Under the pieces are notes generated by a model that searched no databases, was not told the DNA's origin, and saw only the letters and a list, made by a program, of their open reading frames with translations. 36,186 nt of DNA, from assembly GCA_017455065.1 (NCBI GenBank), contig JAFTBU010000026.1, positions 1 through 36,186 of the forward strand, read 5' to 3'. Made by a program: the position numbers and the translations under genes. Positions within the stretch are counted from its first letter, which is position 1, and every line of letters starts with the position of its first letter. Origin of the DNA: Bacteroidales bacterium. GTDB lineage: Bacteria; Bacteroidota; Bacteroidia; Bacteroidales; UBA932. This document shows positions 7,806 to 16,685 of this stretch, piece after piece.

Positions 7806-10421
7806 ATGACCTCAAAGGAAATCAGACAGCAGTTTCTGGACTTTTTCGCAGCAAAGGGGCACACGGTGGTCCCTTCTGCCCCCATGGTAGTCAAGAATGA
7901 CCCGACGCTCATGTTCACCAACGCGGGCATGAACCAGTTCAAAGATATATTCCTGGGCAACACAGCCCGCAAGTTCAACCGTGCGGCGGACTCCCAGAAG
8001 TGCCTCCGCGTGAGCGGCAAGCACAACGACCTCGAAGAGGTGGGACATGACACCTACCACCACCCCATGTTCGAGATGCTGGGCAACTGGAGCTTCGGCG
8101 ACTATTTCAAGAAAGAAGCCATCGACTGGGCATGGGAACTGCTCACCGAGGTTTACAAGATAGACAAGAACATACTCTACGCCACCGTCTTCGAAGGCTC
8201 CGAGGAGGACGGCACCCCCATGGACACCGAGGCCATGGAAGCCTGGCGCAAGCACCTTCCCGACGACCACATCGTCCTGGGCAACAAGCATGACAATTTC
8301 TGGGAGATGGGCGACACCGGTCCCTGCGGCCCTTCGTCCGAGATCCATGTGGATATCCGCAGCGAAGAGGAGAAGAAGGCTACCGGCCTGAGCGGCCGTG
8401 AGCTCGTCAACAAATCCGACCCCCATGTGATCGAGATCTGGAACCTGGTGTTCATGGAGTTCCAGAGGATGGCCGACGGCCACCTGGAGAGCCTCCCCGC
8501 CAAGAATATCGACACCGGCATGGGCTTCGAGCGCCTCTGCGCCGTGCTGCAGCAGAAAAACAGCAACTACGACACCGACGTGTTCACAGCCATGCTTGGC
8601 CGCATAGCCGAGCTCTCCGGACACAAGTACGGTGAGAGCGAAAACGTGGACGTGGCCATGAGGGTCATCGCCGACCACATCAGGGCCATCAGCTTCTCCA
8701 TCGCCGACGGACAGCTGCCCTCCAATGTCAAGGCCGGCTATGTGATCCGCAGGATCCTGCGCCGTGCGGTCCGCTACGGCTACACCTTCCTCGGCTTCAC
8801 CGAGCCCTTCCTCTGCCGCCTGGTGCCCCAGCTGATTGCCGACATGGGCGAGGCCTATCCTGAGATCAAGGCCCAGCAGAAACTTATCGAGAGCGTGATA
8901 CGCGAGGAGGAAATGGCCTTCCTTCGCACCCTGGACAGGGGTATCAAGCTCCTCGACGACTATATGGCCAGGAACGCCGAAGGCCGCGTCATCCCCGGAG
9001 TGGACGCCTTCGTGCTCTATGATACCTACGGATTCCCCATCGACCTCACCGAGCTCATCGCAGGTGAGAACGGCTACAAGGTGGACCTCGACGGCTTCCA
9101 GAAAGAGCTTGCCAAGCAGAAGGAGCGCGCCCGCAACGCCACCGCCAACGAATTCGGCGACTGGACGGTCTATGCCGAAGAGGAGGAGGTCCGTTTCACC
9201 GGCTACGACGTGACCCGCCAGGAGGGCGCCAGGCTCCTCAAGAGCCGCAAGGTGGTCCAGAAAAACAAGGAGATGCTCCAGCTCGTCTTCGACTGCACTC
9301 CTTTCTACGGAGAGATGGGCGGCGAGGTCGGTGACACCGGCACTGCCACTTCAGCCTCCGGCGAGGTCGTCAAGATCCTCAACACCGTCAAGGAAAACAA
9401 CCTCACCATCCATATCGCCGACCATCTTCCCGCCGACTGCGAAGGCGGGTTCACCCTCGAGGTGGATGCCGCCCGCCGTCAGAAGATAGCCGCCAACCAC
9501 AGTGCCACCCACCTCCTCGACCAGGCCCTCCGCGAAATCGTCGGCACCCATGTCGAGCAGAAGGGTTCCTTCGTCTGCGACAAATACTTCCGCTTCGACT
9601 TCTCCCATTTCGAGAAGCTCGGCGACGATACCATCACCAAGGTGGAGCACCGTGTCAATGAGATGATACGCAGCAACTTCCCTCTCGTCGAGAACCGTGA
9701 GGCCACCATGGAGGAGGCCAATGCCATGGGCGCCATCGCCCTCTTCGGAGAGAAGTACGGCGACCGCGTCAGGGTGGTCAAGTTCGGCCCCAGCGTAGAG
9801 CTCTGCGGCGGCTGCCATACCGCTGCCACCGGCAAGATAGGATACTTCAAGATTGTCTCCGAAAGCGCCATCGCCGCCGGCGTGCGCCGTATCGAGGCTG
9901 TCACTGGGGAAGAGGCTGAAACCATGGTGGACGCCCTACAGGAAGTGGTCCGCACCACCCGCGCCATGCTGGGCGGAGCTCCCGGACTCGCCGACGCCAT
10001 CCGCAAGATCATCGACGAGAACGACAGCTACAAGAAGCAGATCAATGAGATCGCCAAGGAAAAGACCCTCCGCCTCAAGGAGGCCCTGGTGAATGCCAGC
10101 GAGGAGATCAACGGCCACCGAGTCGTCAAGATCACCGGCGAGAGGGATATAGTGATGCTGCGCAATGCAGCCACGATGCTGCAGGCTGAGGCCGAGAACC
10201 TCATCGTCGCCGGGGCCGTGGTCTCCGGAGGCAAGCCCCAGCTGCTGCTGATGTACTCCGCCGACCTCGTCGCCGCGGGCCGCAACGCCGGAGCCGACAT
10301 CCGTGATGCCGCCAAGTTCATCCAGGGCGGCGGCGGTGGCCAGAGCGGCCTCGCCACTGCCGGCGGCAAGGACCTCTCCGGTCTCGACAAGGCTCTCGAA
10401 GCCATGATTGCCAAGATCTGA
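7806..10421 (+). CDS. alaS: Alanyl-tRNA synthetase
   Basis: This cytoplasmic class II synthetase charges tRNA-Ala with alanine. The 871-residue length is normal. The N-terminal catalytic core starts [14 protein letters not shown] and holds [15 protein letters not shown], followed by the tRNA-recognition region. The editing domain has [14 protein letters not shown] (the HxxxH zinc site) and [14 protein letters not shown], with Cys where many species have Thr, as is usual in Bacteroidota. The C-Ala domain ends with [15 protein letters not shown] good promoter lies directly upstream. Its stop codon overlaps the next ATG by one base, so it is transcribed and probably translationally coupled with the permease-Fmt gene. 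Confidence 0.98.
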   Translation: MTSKEIRQQFLDFFAAKGHTVVPSAPMVVKNDPTLMFTNAGMNQFKDIFLGNTARKFNRAADSQKCLRVSGKHNDLEEVGHDTYHHPMFEMLGNWSFGDYFKKEAIDWAWELLTEVYKIDKNILYATVFEGSEEDGTPMDTEAMEAWRKHLPDDHIVLGNKHDNFWEMGDTGPCGPSSEIHVDIRSEEEKKATGLSGRELVNKSDPHVIEIWNLVFMEFQRMADGHLESLPAKNIDTGMGFERLCAVLQQKNSNYDTDVFTAMLGRIAELSGHKYGESENVDVAMRVIADHIRAISFSIADGQLPSNVKAGYVIRRILRRAVRYGYTFLGFTEPFLCRLVPQLIADMGEAYPEIKAQQKLIESVIREEEMAFLRTLDRGIKLLDDYMARNAEGRVIPGVDAFVLYDTYGFPIDLTELIAGENGYKVDLDGFQKELAKQKERARNATANEFGDWTVYAEEEEVRFTGYDVTRQEGARLLKSRKVVQKNKEMLQLVFDCTPFYGEMGGEVGDTGTATSASGEVVKILNTVKENNLTIHIADHLPADCEGGFTLEVDAARRQKIAANHSATHLLDQALREIVGTHVEQKGSFVCDKYFRFDFSHFEKLGDDTITKVEHRVNEMIRSNFPLVENREATMEEANAMGAIALFGEKYGDRVRVVKFGPSVELCGGCHTAATGKIGYFKIVSESAIAAGVRRIEAVTGEEAETMVDALQEVVRTTRAMLGGAPGLADAIRKIIDENDSYKKQINEIAKEKTLRLKEALVNASEEINGHRVVKITGERDIVMLRNAATMLQAEAENLIVAGAVVSGGKPQLLLMYSADLVAAGRNAGADIRDAAKFIQGGGGGQSGLATAGGKDLSGLDKALEAMIAKI

Positions 10422-12868
10422 TGAAAAGACTCGACAGGCTCATACTGAAGTCGTTCGTGGGACCGTTCTTCGCGATCCTGCTGGTGGTGATCTTCATCCT
10501 GATGCTGCAGCTGCTCTGGCTGTACGTCGATGAGCTTGTCGGAAAAGGTCTCGGTCTGCGGATCATACTGGAGTTCATGTTCTGGGGAGGGTGCACCTCC
10601 CTGCCTCTGGCCCTGCCTCTGGCGACACTGCTCTCATCGGTGATGACGATGGGGTCCCTGTCCGAGAACAATGAACTGATGGCCATGAAGGCGGCGGGCA
10701 TCTCCGTGCGCCGCGTCATGCTCCCCATCATGCTCGCTTCGCTGGTCATCAGCGTGGGCGCCTTCTTCGCCGGCAACGACCTGGTTCCCAAGGCCAACAA
10801 CGAGATCTATACCCTCAGGGCGGATATCCTGAAGACCAAGAAAGAGATCAAGATCCCGTCCGGAATCTTCTACGACGGTATCGAGGGCTACATCCTCAGG
10901 GTGGACGGCCAGAACAAGGAGACTGGAATGTTCTACGGGATGATGGTCTATGACCACAATTCCTCCCAGGGCAACACTTCCGTCACCATGGCCGACTCGG
11001 CCCTGATCACGATTTCCAAGGAAAAGGACTTCCTGATCTTCACCCTCTTCAACGGTACCAATTACAAGGAGGACAATCTGCGCAACTACTCCGACACCTC
11101 GATGAAGCTGCAGCGCATAGATTTCGACAGGCAGGAGCTCCGCGTGCAGCTGGACAACTACGCCTTCGAGAAATCCGACTCCGTGCAGTTCAGCGACCAG
11201 GCCAAGACCATGCCCGTCAAAGAGCTCCGCTACCACGCGGACTCCCTGCAGGCCCTGGCCGACAAGTCCAAGAAATCCCAGCTGGAGTATCTCCAGAAGG
11301 GACTATTCTTCCAGTTCAGCGACCAGCTCGACACGACCAAGCACTACGACTACAGCGCCCCCGTGTTCAAGGCGGACAATTTCCTGAAGGCCTCCAATCT
11401 CGAGGAAGAGAGGAACATGTACGCCCGCGCCCACGACATCATGGGACATTACGTGTCTTCCCTGATGACTTACAGGCAGAGCACCTACGAGTACTACTTC
11501 TACCTGCGCCGCTGCCTGGTCGAGCTGCTCAAGAAACTGGCCCAGGCCCTGGCCTGCTTCATCCTCTTCTTCATCGGCGCCCCGCTCGGGGCCCTGGTCC
11601 GGAGGGGCAAGATGGGTACGATGTTCATCGTGGCCGTGCTTTTCTTCGTGCTGTACTGGGTGGTGGACATCTCCGGTATCAAGCTCGCCACCGACGGAGC
11701 GATCAACGCCTACATAGGTGTGTTCATCTCGGCCCAGGTGCTGTTCCCCATAGGTATCTACATGACCTCACGCGCCGTGCACGACGCTGACATATTCAAT
11801 ACTGATTCGATGAAAAACTGGTGGAGAAAACTCAAGAGCCGCATCGCCGGCCTCTTCCATAAGCCGCGCATAGTATATATGGGTACGCCCGAGTTTGCCG
11901 TCGCACCCCTCGACAACCTGGTCCGCAAGGGCTACAAGGTGGTGGGTGTGGTGACTGTCGCCGACAAGCCCAGCGGCCGTGGTCTCAAGGTCAACATGAG
12001 CGCCGTCAAGCAGTACGCCGAAGCTCACGGCATCCCCGTGCTGCAGCCGCTCAAGCTCAAGGATCCCGAGTTCCTGGAGGCCCTCGCCGCCTGGAAGGCC
12101 GACCTCTTCGTGGTCGTAGCCTTCAGGATGCTGCCGGAGGAAGTCTGGAGGATGCCCAAGCTCGGCACCTTCAACCTCCACGCCGCCCTGCTGCCGCAGT
12201 ACAGGGGCGCCGCTCCTATCAACTGGGCCGTCATCAACGGGGAACACATCACCGGTGTCACGACCTTCATGATCGACAAGGACATCGACACCGGCGGCAT
12301 CATGCTCCGCCAGGAGAGCCGCATCGGACCCGACGACACCGCCGGAGACGTCCACGACCGCCTGATGGAGCTGGGCACCGCCCTGGTGGAGGATACCGTC
12401 GAGGGCCTGATCCAGCACAATCTCGAGTTGAGGGTCCAGCGTTCCTTCATCCAGGGCTCCGAGGTCCTGAAGAAGGCGCCGAAGCTCACCAGGGAGCTCT
12501 GCCACATAGATTGGGACGACACCACCGCTTCGGTATACAACCTCATCCGCGGTCTCAGCCCCTATCCCGCCGCATACACCGAACTTGTTCCCGCTTCCGC
12601 CGGGGAAGATGTTCCGCCGGTGGCGCTCAAGATATACGGCGCCGCCAAGATGGAGGGCGTGAGCGCCGCTCCCGGCACGGTGCTGAGCGACGGCAAGACC
12701 TGGCTCGCGATCGCCACATCCGACGGAGCCATCTCCCTGACCGACATCCAGATGGCCGGCAAGAAGCGGATGGACGTCAAGTCCTTCCTGCTGGGCTTCC
12801 GGGAGCCGGAGTCATATATCTGCACCAAGGGCACTTCCAAGGCCGAAATGGCCAAAGCCAGGGAATAA
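10421..12868 (+). CDS. fmt: LptF/LptG-family permease fused to methionyl-tRNA formyltransferase
   Basis: One uninterrupted 815-codon frame joins two proteins that are normally separate. Residues 1 to about 463 form a YjgP/YjgQ (LptF/G) lipopolysaccharide-export permease. It has three N-terminal membrane segments (about 12-33, 46-72, 88-110), a large periplasmic domain, the FFIGAPLGALVRRGKMG motif (about 383-398) and three C-terminal membrane segments. Residues 464-482 are a basic linker (MKNWWRKLKSRIAGLFHK). Residues 483-815 are a complete Fmt, which formylates Met-tRNA-fMet. The Fmt part has RIVYMGTPEFAV, the catalytic Asn585 and His587 in FNLHAALLPQYRGAAP, and Asp623 in DIDTGG. The Fmt half would sit on the cytoplasmic face. 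An internal ATG at 11810 could also yield a free Fmt with a short extension. The gene overlaps alaS by one base and thiN follows after 3 bases. Confidence 0.93.
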   Translation: MKRLDRLILKSFVGPFFAILLVVIFILMLQLLWLYVDELVGKGLGLRIILEFMFWGGCTSLPLALPLATLLSSVMTMGSLSENNELMAMKAAGISVRRVMLPIMLASLVISVGAFFAGNDLVPKANNEIYTLRADILKTKKEIKIPSGIFYDGIEGYILRVDGQNKETGMFYGMMVYDHNSSQGNTSVTMADSALITISKEKDFLIFTLFNGTNYKEDNLRNYSDTSMKLQRIDFDRQELRVQLDNYAFEKSDSVQFSDQAKTMPVKELRYHADSLQALADKSKKSQLEYLQKGLFFQFSDQLDTTKHYDYSAPVFKADNFLKASNLEEERNMYARAHDIMGHYVSSLMTYRQSTYEYYFYLRRCLVELLKKLAQALACFILFFIGAPLGALVRRGKMGTMFIVAVLFFVLYWVVDISGIKLATDGAINAYIGVFISAQVLFPIGIYMTSRAVHDADIFNTDSMKNWWRKLKSRIAGLFHKPRIVYMGTPEFAVAPLDNLVRKGYKVVGVVTVADKPSGRGLKVNMSAVKQYAEAHGIPVLQPLKLKDPEFLEALAAWKADLFVVVAFRMLPEEVWRMPKLGTFNLHAALLPQYRGAAPINWAVINGEHITGVTTFMIDKDIDTGGIMLRQESRIGPDDTAGDVHDRLMELGTALVEDTVEGLIQHNLELRVQRSFIQGSEVLKKAPKLTRELCHIDWDDTTASVYNLIRGLSPYPAAYTELVPASAGEDVPPVALKIYGAAKMEGVSAAPGTVLSDGKTWLAIATSDGAISLTDIQMAGKKRMDVKSFLLGFREPESYICTKGTSKAEMAKARE

Positions 12869-12871
12869 GCC

Positions 12872-13513
12872 ATGAAGACTGCCGTGATCGTAGCGGCGGG
12901 GGCCTTCCCCCGCACGGAGTATCCCCGTTACCTCATTTCCACGGCGGACCTGGTGGTCTGCTGCGACGGGGCGCTGAGCACCCTGGAGAAGCATGCCATA
13001 GTGCCGGACGTGGTGATAGGGGACATGGATTCCGTGTGCGGACGGGCGCTGAAACGCTTCGGAGGCACCAAGATCCACATCTCCGGGCAGGATGACAACG
13101 ACCTCACCAAGGCCTTCGACCACATCATGACGGAGCATCCCGAAGTGGGGACGGTGCACATCCTGGGCGCGTCGGGGCGCCGGGAGGACCACACCATTGC
13201 CAATTACTCCCTGCTCATGGAATATGAGACCCGGTACGGGCTTTCCGACAGGGGGATAGCCGTGGACATGGTCTCCGACTACAGCACTGCGATGGCGGTG
13301 AGCGACAGCGTCACCCTGCACGTCGGCGAAGGCAGGCAGGTGTCCATATTCACCCCCGACAGCACCCTCTCCATAAAATCTTCCGGACTGCACTGGCCCC
13401 TGGAAGGGGTCCGCTTCGACAATTGGTGGAAAGCCAGCCTGAACAGGGCCGACCAGGACGCCATACGGTTGGAACTGTCCCACAGGGCCCCTGTTCTCAT
13501 AATTTTGACTTGA
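12872..13513 (+). CDS. thiN: Thiamine diphosphokinase
   Basis: This enzyme transfers pyrophosphate from ATP to thiamine, giving thiamine diphosphate in the cytoplasm. The 213-residue protein shows the family motifs: VCCDGAL (about 29-35), PDVVIGDMDSV (about 47-57), QDDNDLTKAF (about 73-82) and LGASGRREDHTIAN (about 97-110). It ends with the C-terminal beta-sandwich region that forms part of the dimeric active site. Length is normal. It starts 3 bases after the permease-Fmt gene and is probably the last gene of the alaS transcript. A new promoter-like element follows it. No thiamine biosynthesis genes are nearby and I see no TPP riboswitch. Confidence 0.93.
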   Translation: MKTAVIVAAGAFPRTEYPRYLISTADLVVCCDGALSTLEKHAIVPDVVIGDMDSVCGRALKRFGGTKIHISGQDDNDLTKAFDHIMTEHPEVGTVHILGASGRREDHTIANYSLLMEYETRYGLSDRGIAVDMVSDYSTAMAVSDSVTLHVGEGRQVSIFTPDSTLSIKSSGLHWPLEGVRFDNWWKASLNRADQDAIRLELSHRAPVLIILT

Positions 13514-13548
13514 CTTAAGGTAAAGGGTGATAATTTACTAAAAATTAG

Positions 13549-13556
13549 TATATTTG
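13549..13556 (+). promoter_or_regulatory. -7 promoter element before the M23 peptidase pair
   Basis: TATATTTG is an exact TAnnTTTG match in a 52-base AT-rich gap, and it ends only 9 bases before the likely ATG at 13566. If used, the transcript would be leaderless or nearly so. I see no good -33 TTG at normal spacing; the closest is at 13510-13512, 36 bases away. Confidence 0.45.
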
Positions 13557-13565
13557 CCCTCCCTT

Positions 13566-14594
13566 ATGGCGACCAGACGGAAATACGTTTTCAATCCCAC
13601 CACCTTCATGTACGAAATACATGAGGAGCCCAAGTCGCACCGTATCATACGTACGGTGGTCTTTGTGGTCGTGGGCGTGGGACTGGCCTGGTTTTATTTC
13701 TGGCTCTATACCTCCGTCCTGGGACTCGAACTGCCCAAGACCGTCCGTCTCAAGAAGATCCATGCCCGCTGGGAGTCCAAGATGGACGTCCTGAACCGCC
13801 GTATCGATGTGTACGACATCACCCTCAAGGGCATAGAAGACAGGGACGACGATGTGTACCGCTCCATCTACGGCCTGGACCCCATCCCGGACGAGATAAA
13901 GATGGCTGGCTACGGGGGAGTCAACAGGTACGGCTACCTGGATGATTTCGGAGCCAGCCCCTATCTGAAGAGCACCCTGAAGCGCCTGGACGTCATGACC
14001 AAGCGCTCCTATCTGCAGAGCCGCTCCCTGGATGAGATCAAGGAGATCGCGGTGCAGGCGGGAGACATGATTTCCTGCATACCGGCAGTCCCTCCTTTCA
14101 ATCCCGCCCCCGGCTCATACCATCTCTCGAGCCCCTTCGGCTACCGCTCCGACCCCATGTCGGGCTCGCACAAGTTCCATGAGGGCCAGGATTTCGCAGC
14201 CCAGAAGGGCAAGGAAGTGTACGCCACCGGCGACGGAGTCGTGGAATATGTCAAATTCCAGTTCACCGGCTACGGCAACGAGATACTCATAAACCACGGA
14301 TTCGGCTACCAGACCCGCTACGCCCACCTCAATTCAGTTACGGTAGGCGCGGGCATGAAAGTGCGCCGCGGACAGCTCATCGGCACGATAGGCAGCAGCG
14401 GCAAGTCCACCGGCCCCCACCTTCACTATGAGGTGATCCTGAGGGGCAACCGCGTGAACCCGCGCAACTATATGGACCTGGATATGTCGGTGGAGGAGTA
14501 TCAGGCCATGGTGGACAAAAGGGAGGAGGAGAACCAGCCTTCCAGGCCCACTTCCACGGGAGAGATTTTAAGACGCCGCCGTGCGGTAGAATAG
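13566..14594 (+). CDS. Membrane-anchored M23 (LytM-type) peptidase, first of a tandem pair
   Basis: This protein probably cleaves peptidoglycan cross-links at the cell envelope. From the ATG at 13566 it has 342 residues. A short cytoplasmic N terminus (MATRRKYVFNPTTF) precedes one membrane segment (about 28-50), a helical stalk and a C-terminal M23 domain. Zinc-site motifs are complete: HEGQD (the HxxxD pair), then YAHL and HLHYEV, so an active metallopeptidase is expected. An in-frame TTG at 13554 would add four residues, but it falls inside the -7 promoter element, so I prefer the ATG. The next gene is a divergent paralogue one base after the stop. Role (division, growth or turnover) cannot be told from sequence. 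Confidence 0.92.
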   Translation: MATRRKYVFNPTTFMYEIHEEPKSHRIIRTVVFVVVGVGLAWFYFWLYTSVLGLELPKTVRLKKIHARWESKMDVLNRRIDVYDITLKGIEDRDDDVYRSIYGLDPIPDEIKMAGYGGVNRYGYLDDFGASPYLKSTLKRLDVMTKRSYLQSRSLDEIKEIAVQAGDMISCIPAVPPFNPAPGSYHLSSPFGYRSDPMSGSHKFHEGQDFAAQKGKEVYATGDGVVEYVKFQFTGYGNEILINHGFGYQTRYAHLNSVTVGAGMKVRRGQLIGTIGSSGKSTGPHLHYEVILRGNRVNPRNYMDLDMSVEEYQAMVDKREEENQPSRPTSTGEILRRRRAVE

Positions 14595-14595
14595 G

Positions 14596-15555
14596 ATGGC
14601 AGGAAAGGACAGCAAATACGTATTCGACCGGGGAAGCTTCAGTTTCAAGGAAGCTCCGCGCCGTATCTGGAGGGTGCTCAGGAACATCGTCCTGCTCCTG
14701 CTGGTCTCGGCTTCCGGCACCATACTCATGTATTTCGCCGTGTCCCTTTTCGCCAGCACCAAGACCGAGAGGCAGCTGCGCCGCGAGATCAGGATGTACG
14801 AGAAGAACTATGCCCTGCTCGAGCCCAAGGCCGACCTGCTGGCGGATGTCATCACCGGTCTCCAGGTCAAGGACAATGAAATCTACGAGACGGTCTTCCA
14901 CACCGGGGCCCCCGACGTGGATCCCATCAATTCCCTGGATTTCCTGTTCGGCAGCGACACTATCCCCGATTCCCGCCTGGTCCTGTACACGGCGGAGAAG
15001 GCGGCTGACCTGTCCGCACGCACCTCTTCGGTGGAAGCTGCGTTCCGCAACATCCTCGCCCATGCCGCAGTGGACGCCGGCAGCATGCCTCCCATGATAT
15101 TGCCCCTGGAAAACATGACCTATCCGCAGGTCGGCGCCACGAAGGGACAGAAGATAAATCCTTTCTACAAAGCCTACGTGCAGCACAACGGGCTCGACCT
15201 CATCGCACCCCAGGAATCTCCTGTGCTGGCCACGGCCGACGGGGTGGTCTGCGATGTGGAGCGCTCGTCCAAGGGCCTCGGCAACAGGGTCACGGTGAAG
15301 CATTCCGGAGGATATCAGACCGTGTATGCGCATCTGTCGGACATCTCGGTCAAGAAAGACCAGAAGGTGACCAAGGGCCAGAAGATAGGCTCGGTGGGCA
15401 TGAGCGGTGCATCCTATGCTCCGCACCTTCATTACGAAGTACTCAAGGACGGGGAGTATATGGACCCGGTCAACTATATATTCGCATCCGTCTCTCCCGA
15501 AGAGTATGCCAACATGCTCTTCATGGCCGTGAACACACAACAATCCATGGATTGA
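14596..15555 (+). CDS. Membrane-anchored M23 (LytM-type) peptidase, second of a tandem pair
   Basis: This is a 319-residue paralogue of the preceding gene with the same plan: a short cytoplasmic N terminus containing KYVFDRGSFSF, one membrane segment (about 33-55), a helical region, and a C-terminal M23 domain. Zinc-site motifs HNGLD, YAHL and HLHYEV are present, so catalysis is likely retained. The KYVF-x3-[TS]F motif is shared with its neighbour and may be a cytoplasmic docking or targeting signal (inference). The gene begins one base after its neighbour's stop and is followed after 9 bases by the MerR-like gene, so all belong to one operon. Confidence 0.9.
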   Translation: MAGKDSKYVFDRGSFSFKEAPRRIWRVLRNIVLLLLVSASGTILMYFAVSLFASTKTERQLRREIRMYEKNYALLEPKADLLADVITGLQVKDNEIYETVFHTGAPDVDPINSLDFLFGSDTIPDSRLVLYTAEKAADLSARTSSVEAAFRNILAHAAVDAGSMPPMILPLENMTYPQVGATKGQKINPFYKAYVQHNGLDLIAPQESPVLATADGVVCDVERSSKGLGNRVTVKHSGGYQTVYAHLSDISVKKDQKVTKGQKIGSVGMSGASYAPHLHYEVLKDGEYMDPVNYIFASVSPEEYANMLFMAVNTQQSMD

Positions 15556-15564
15556 CCATAAGAT

Positions 15565-15882
15565 ATGGAAAAACTATTCTACACTATCAGTGAAGTGGCC
15601 GCGATACTTGGGGAAAGCACTTCCCTTGTACGCTTCTGGACGAATTCGTTTCCCAAGCTCCTGAAGCCCAGGCGCAATGCCAAGGGCAACAGGATGTACA
15701 CGGCGGACGAAATCGAGACTCTCAAGCAGATACATCTGCTGGTCAAGGAAAAAGGCATGACCCTGGAAGGCGCCAACAATACCCTGCGCGCCGAGAGGGC
15801 CAAGGTGGAAAAGAGGGTGAAAGCCCTGGATGCCCTGAAGGAGATCCGGAGCCAGCTCGTGGAAATCAAAGAATCGTTATGA
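15565..15882 (+). CDS. MerR-family DNA-binding regulator (short)
   Basis: This is a 105-residue winged-helix protein of the MerR type. The N terminus (YTISEVAAILGESTSLVRFWTN) is the recognition helix-turn-helix, and NRMYTADEIETLKQIHLLVKEKGMTLEGA is the usual wing and following helices. A short C-terminal helix for dimerisation ends the protein, and there is no effector domain or metal-binding Cys. Proteins like this sit beside M23 and Nif3 genes in several Bacteroidota. The stop overlaps the next start (ATGA). The target is unknown; the adjoining envelope genes are the simplest candidates. Confidence 0.9.
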   Translation: MEKLFYTISEVAAILGESTSLVRFWTNSFPKLLKPRRNAKGNRMYTADEIETLKQIHLLVKEKGMTLEGANNTLRAERAKVEKRVKALDALKEIRSQLVEIKESL

Positions 15883-16679
15883 AAGTAAGGGATATAGTGA
15901 AGGCCGTCGAGGAGTTCGCTCCTTTCGATGTCCAGAAGCCCGGGGACAACACCGGACTGCAGATCGGTTCCCTCGACCAGGAGGTGCACGGCATCATGCT
16001 CGGTTTCGACTGCACCCCCGAGCTCGTGGATGAGGCCGTGGCGGCTGGTTGCGACATGATCATCAACCATCACCCGCTGCTCTATCATCCCGCCCGCAGC
16101 ATCAATCCCGACGACCCCACCGGTGCGGCTGTGTGCAAGGCAATACGCGGAGGCGTGGCTGTCTATGCCGCCCATACCAGCGCCGACCGGGTGATCGCGG
16201 GGGTGAGCGGTGCCATGGCGCGCAAGCTCGGATTGACCGGCATCCGCATCCTCGACCCGGAAGGGCAGAGGCGCGATGTCAGCGGCGAGAGCTACGGTTT
16301 CGGCGCCATCGGCGACCTCCCCGCCGCCCTCGAGCCCATGGAGGCCCTGGAGCTTGTCAAAAAGACTTTCGGCACCGCCGTGGTGCGTCATTCCCGCCCG
16401 ATACGGGGCAAGGTCAGGACCATCGCCATGTGCGGCGGGTCCGGTTCCTCCCTCATCGAGGCCGCCCGTGCCGCCGGCGCCCAGCTGTACATCTGCGGCG
16501 ACATCTCCTACCATTATTTCTTCACCCCCGACGACATCATGATAGCCGATATCGGACACTTCGAGAGCGAGGTGGAGATTGTACGGGTATTTGATGCCTT
16601 ATTAAGGAAAAAATTTCCTAACTTTGCAGTTCGCATAAGCGGCTCAATCAACGACAGTAATCCGATTTATTATTTGTAG
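15879..16679 (+). CDS. Nif3-like dinuclear metal centre protein (YqfO/GTP cyclohydrolase I type 2 family)
   Basis: The 266-residue product belongs to the Nif3/DUF34 family, which forms a toroidal oligomer with a two-metal site; its physiological role is unsettled despite the GTP cyclohydrolase annotation. Metal-binding motifs are present: INHHPLLYHP (about 61-70), HTSADRV (about 99-105), and near the C terminus YICGDISYHYF and ADIGHFESE. Length is that of the short family form. Start is fixed by the 4-base overlap with the MerR gene. The last 80 bases are unusually AT-rich and contain a palindrome and a promoter-like element for the next gene. Confidence 0.92.
   Translation: MKVRDIVKAVEEFAPFDVQKPGDNTGLQIGSLDQEVHGIMLGFDCTPELVDEAVAAGCDMIINHHPLLYHPARSINPDDPTGAAVCKAIRGGVAVYAAHTSADRVIAGVSGAMARKLGLTGIRILDPEGQRRDVSGESYGFGAIGDLPAALEPMEALELVKKTFGTAVVRHSRPIRGKVRTIAMCGGSGSSLIEAARAAGAQLYICGDISYHYFFTPDDIMIADIGHFESEVEIVRVFDALLRKKFPNFAVRISGSINDSNPIYYL
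16619..16626 (+). promoter_or_regulatory. Possible internal promoter for the zinc-ribbon gene and dnaB
   Basis: TAACTTTG fits TAnnTTTG and is preceded by TATTTG (16588-16593) with a somewhat long 25-base spacer. A perfect palindrome, AGGAAA-AAA-TTTCCT (16605-16619), overlaps the element. It lies inside the 3' end of the Nif3 gene, 60 bases before the next ATG, in a locally AT-rich patch. Confidence 0.35.
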
Positions 16680-16685
16680 ATATAT

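Noticed and set aside
11790-11880. Frameshift or missing stop between permease and Fmt
   Set aside because: The frame is continuous and the linker is compositionally normal; I see no sign of an indel. An assembly error cannot be excluded, so it is raised as a check in the fusion finding and not called a pseudogene.
13554-13565. TTG start for the first M23 peptidase
   Set aside because: The TTG is part of the -7 promoter element; the ATG at 13566 also aligns with the start of the paralogue (MA...KYVF).
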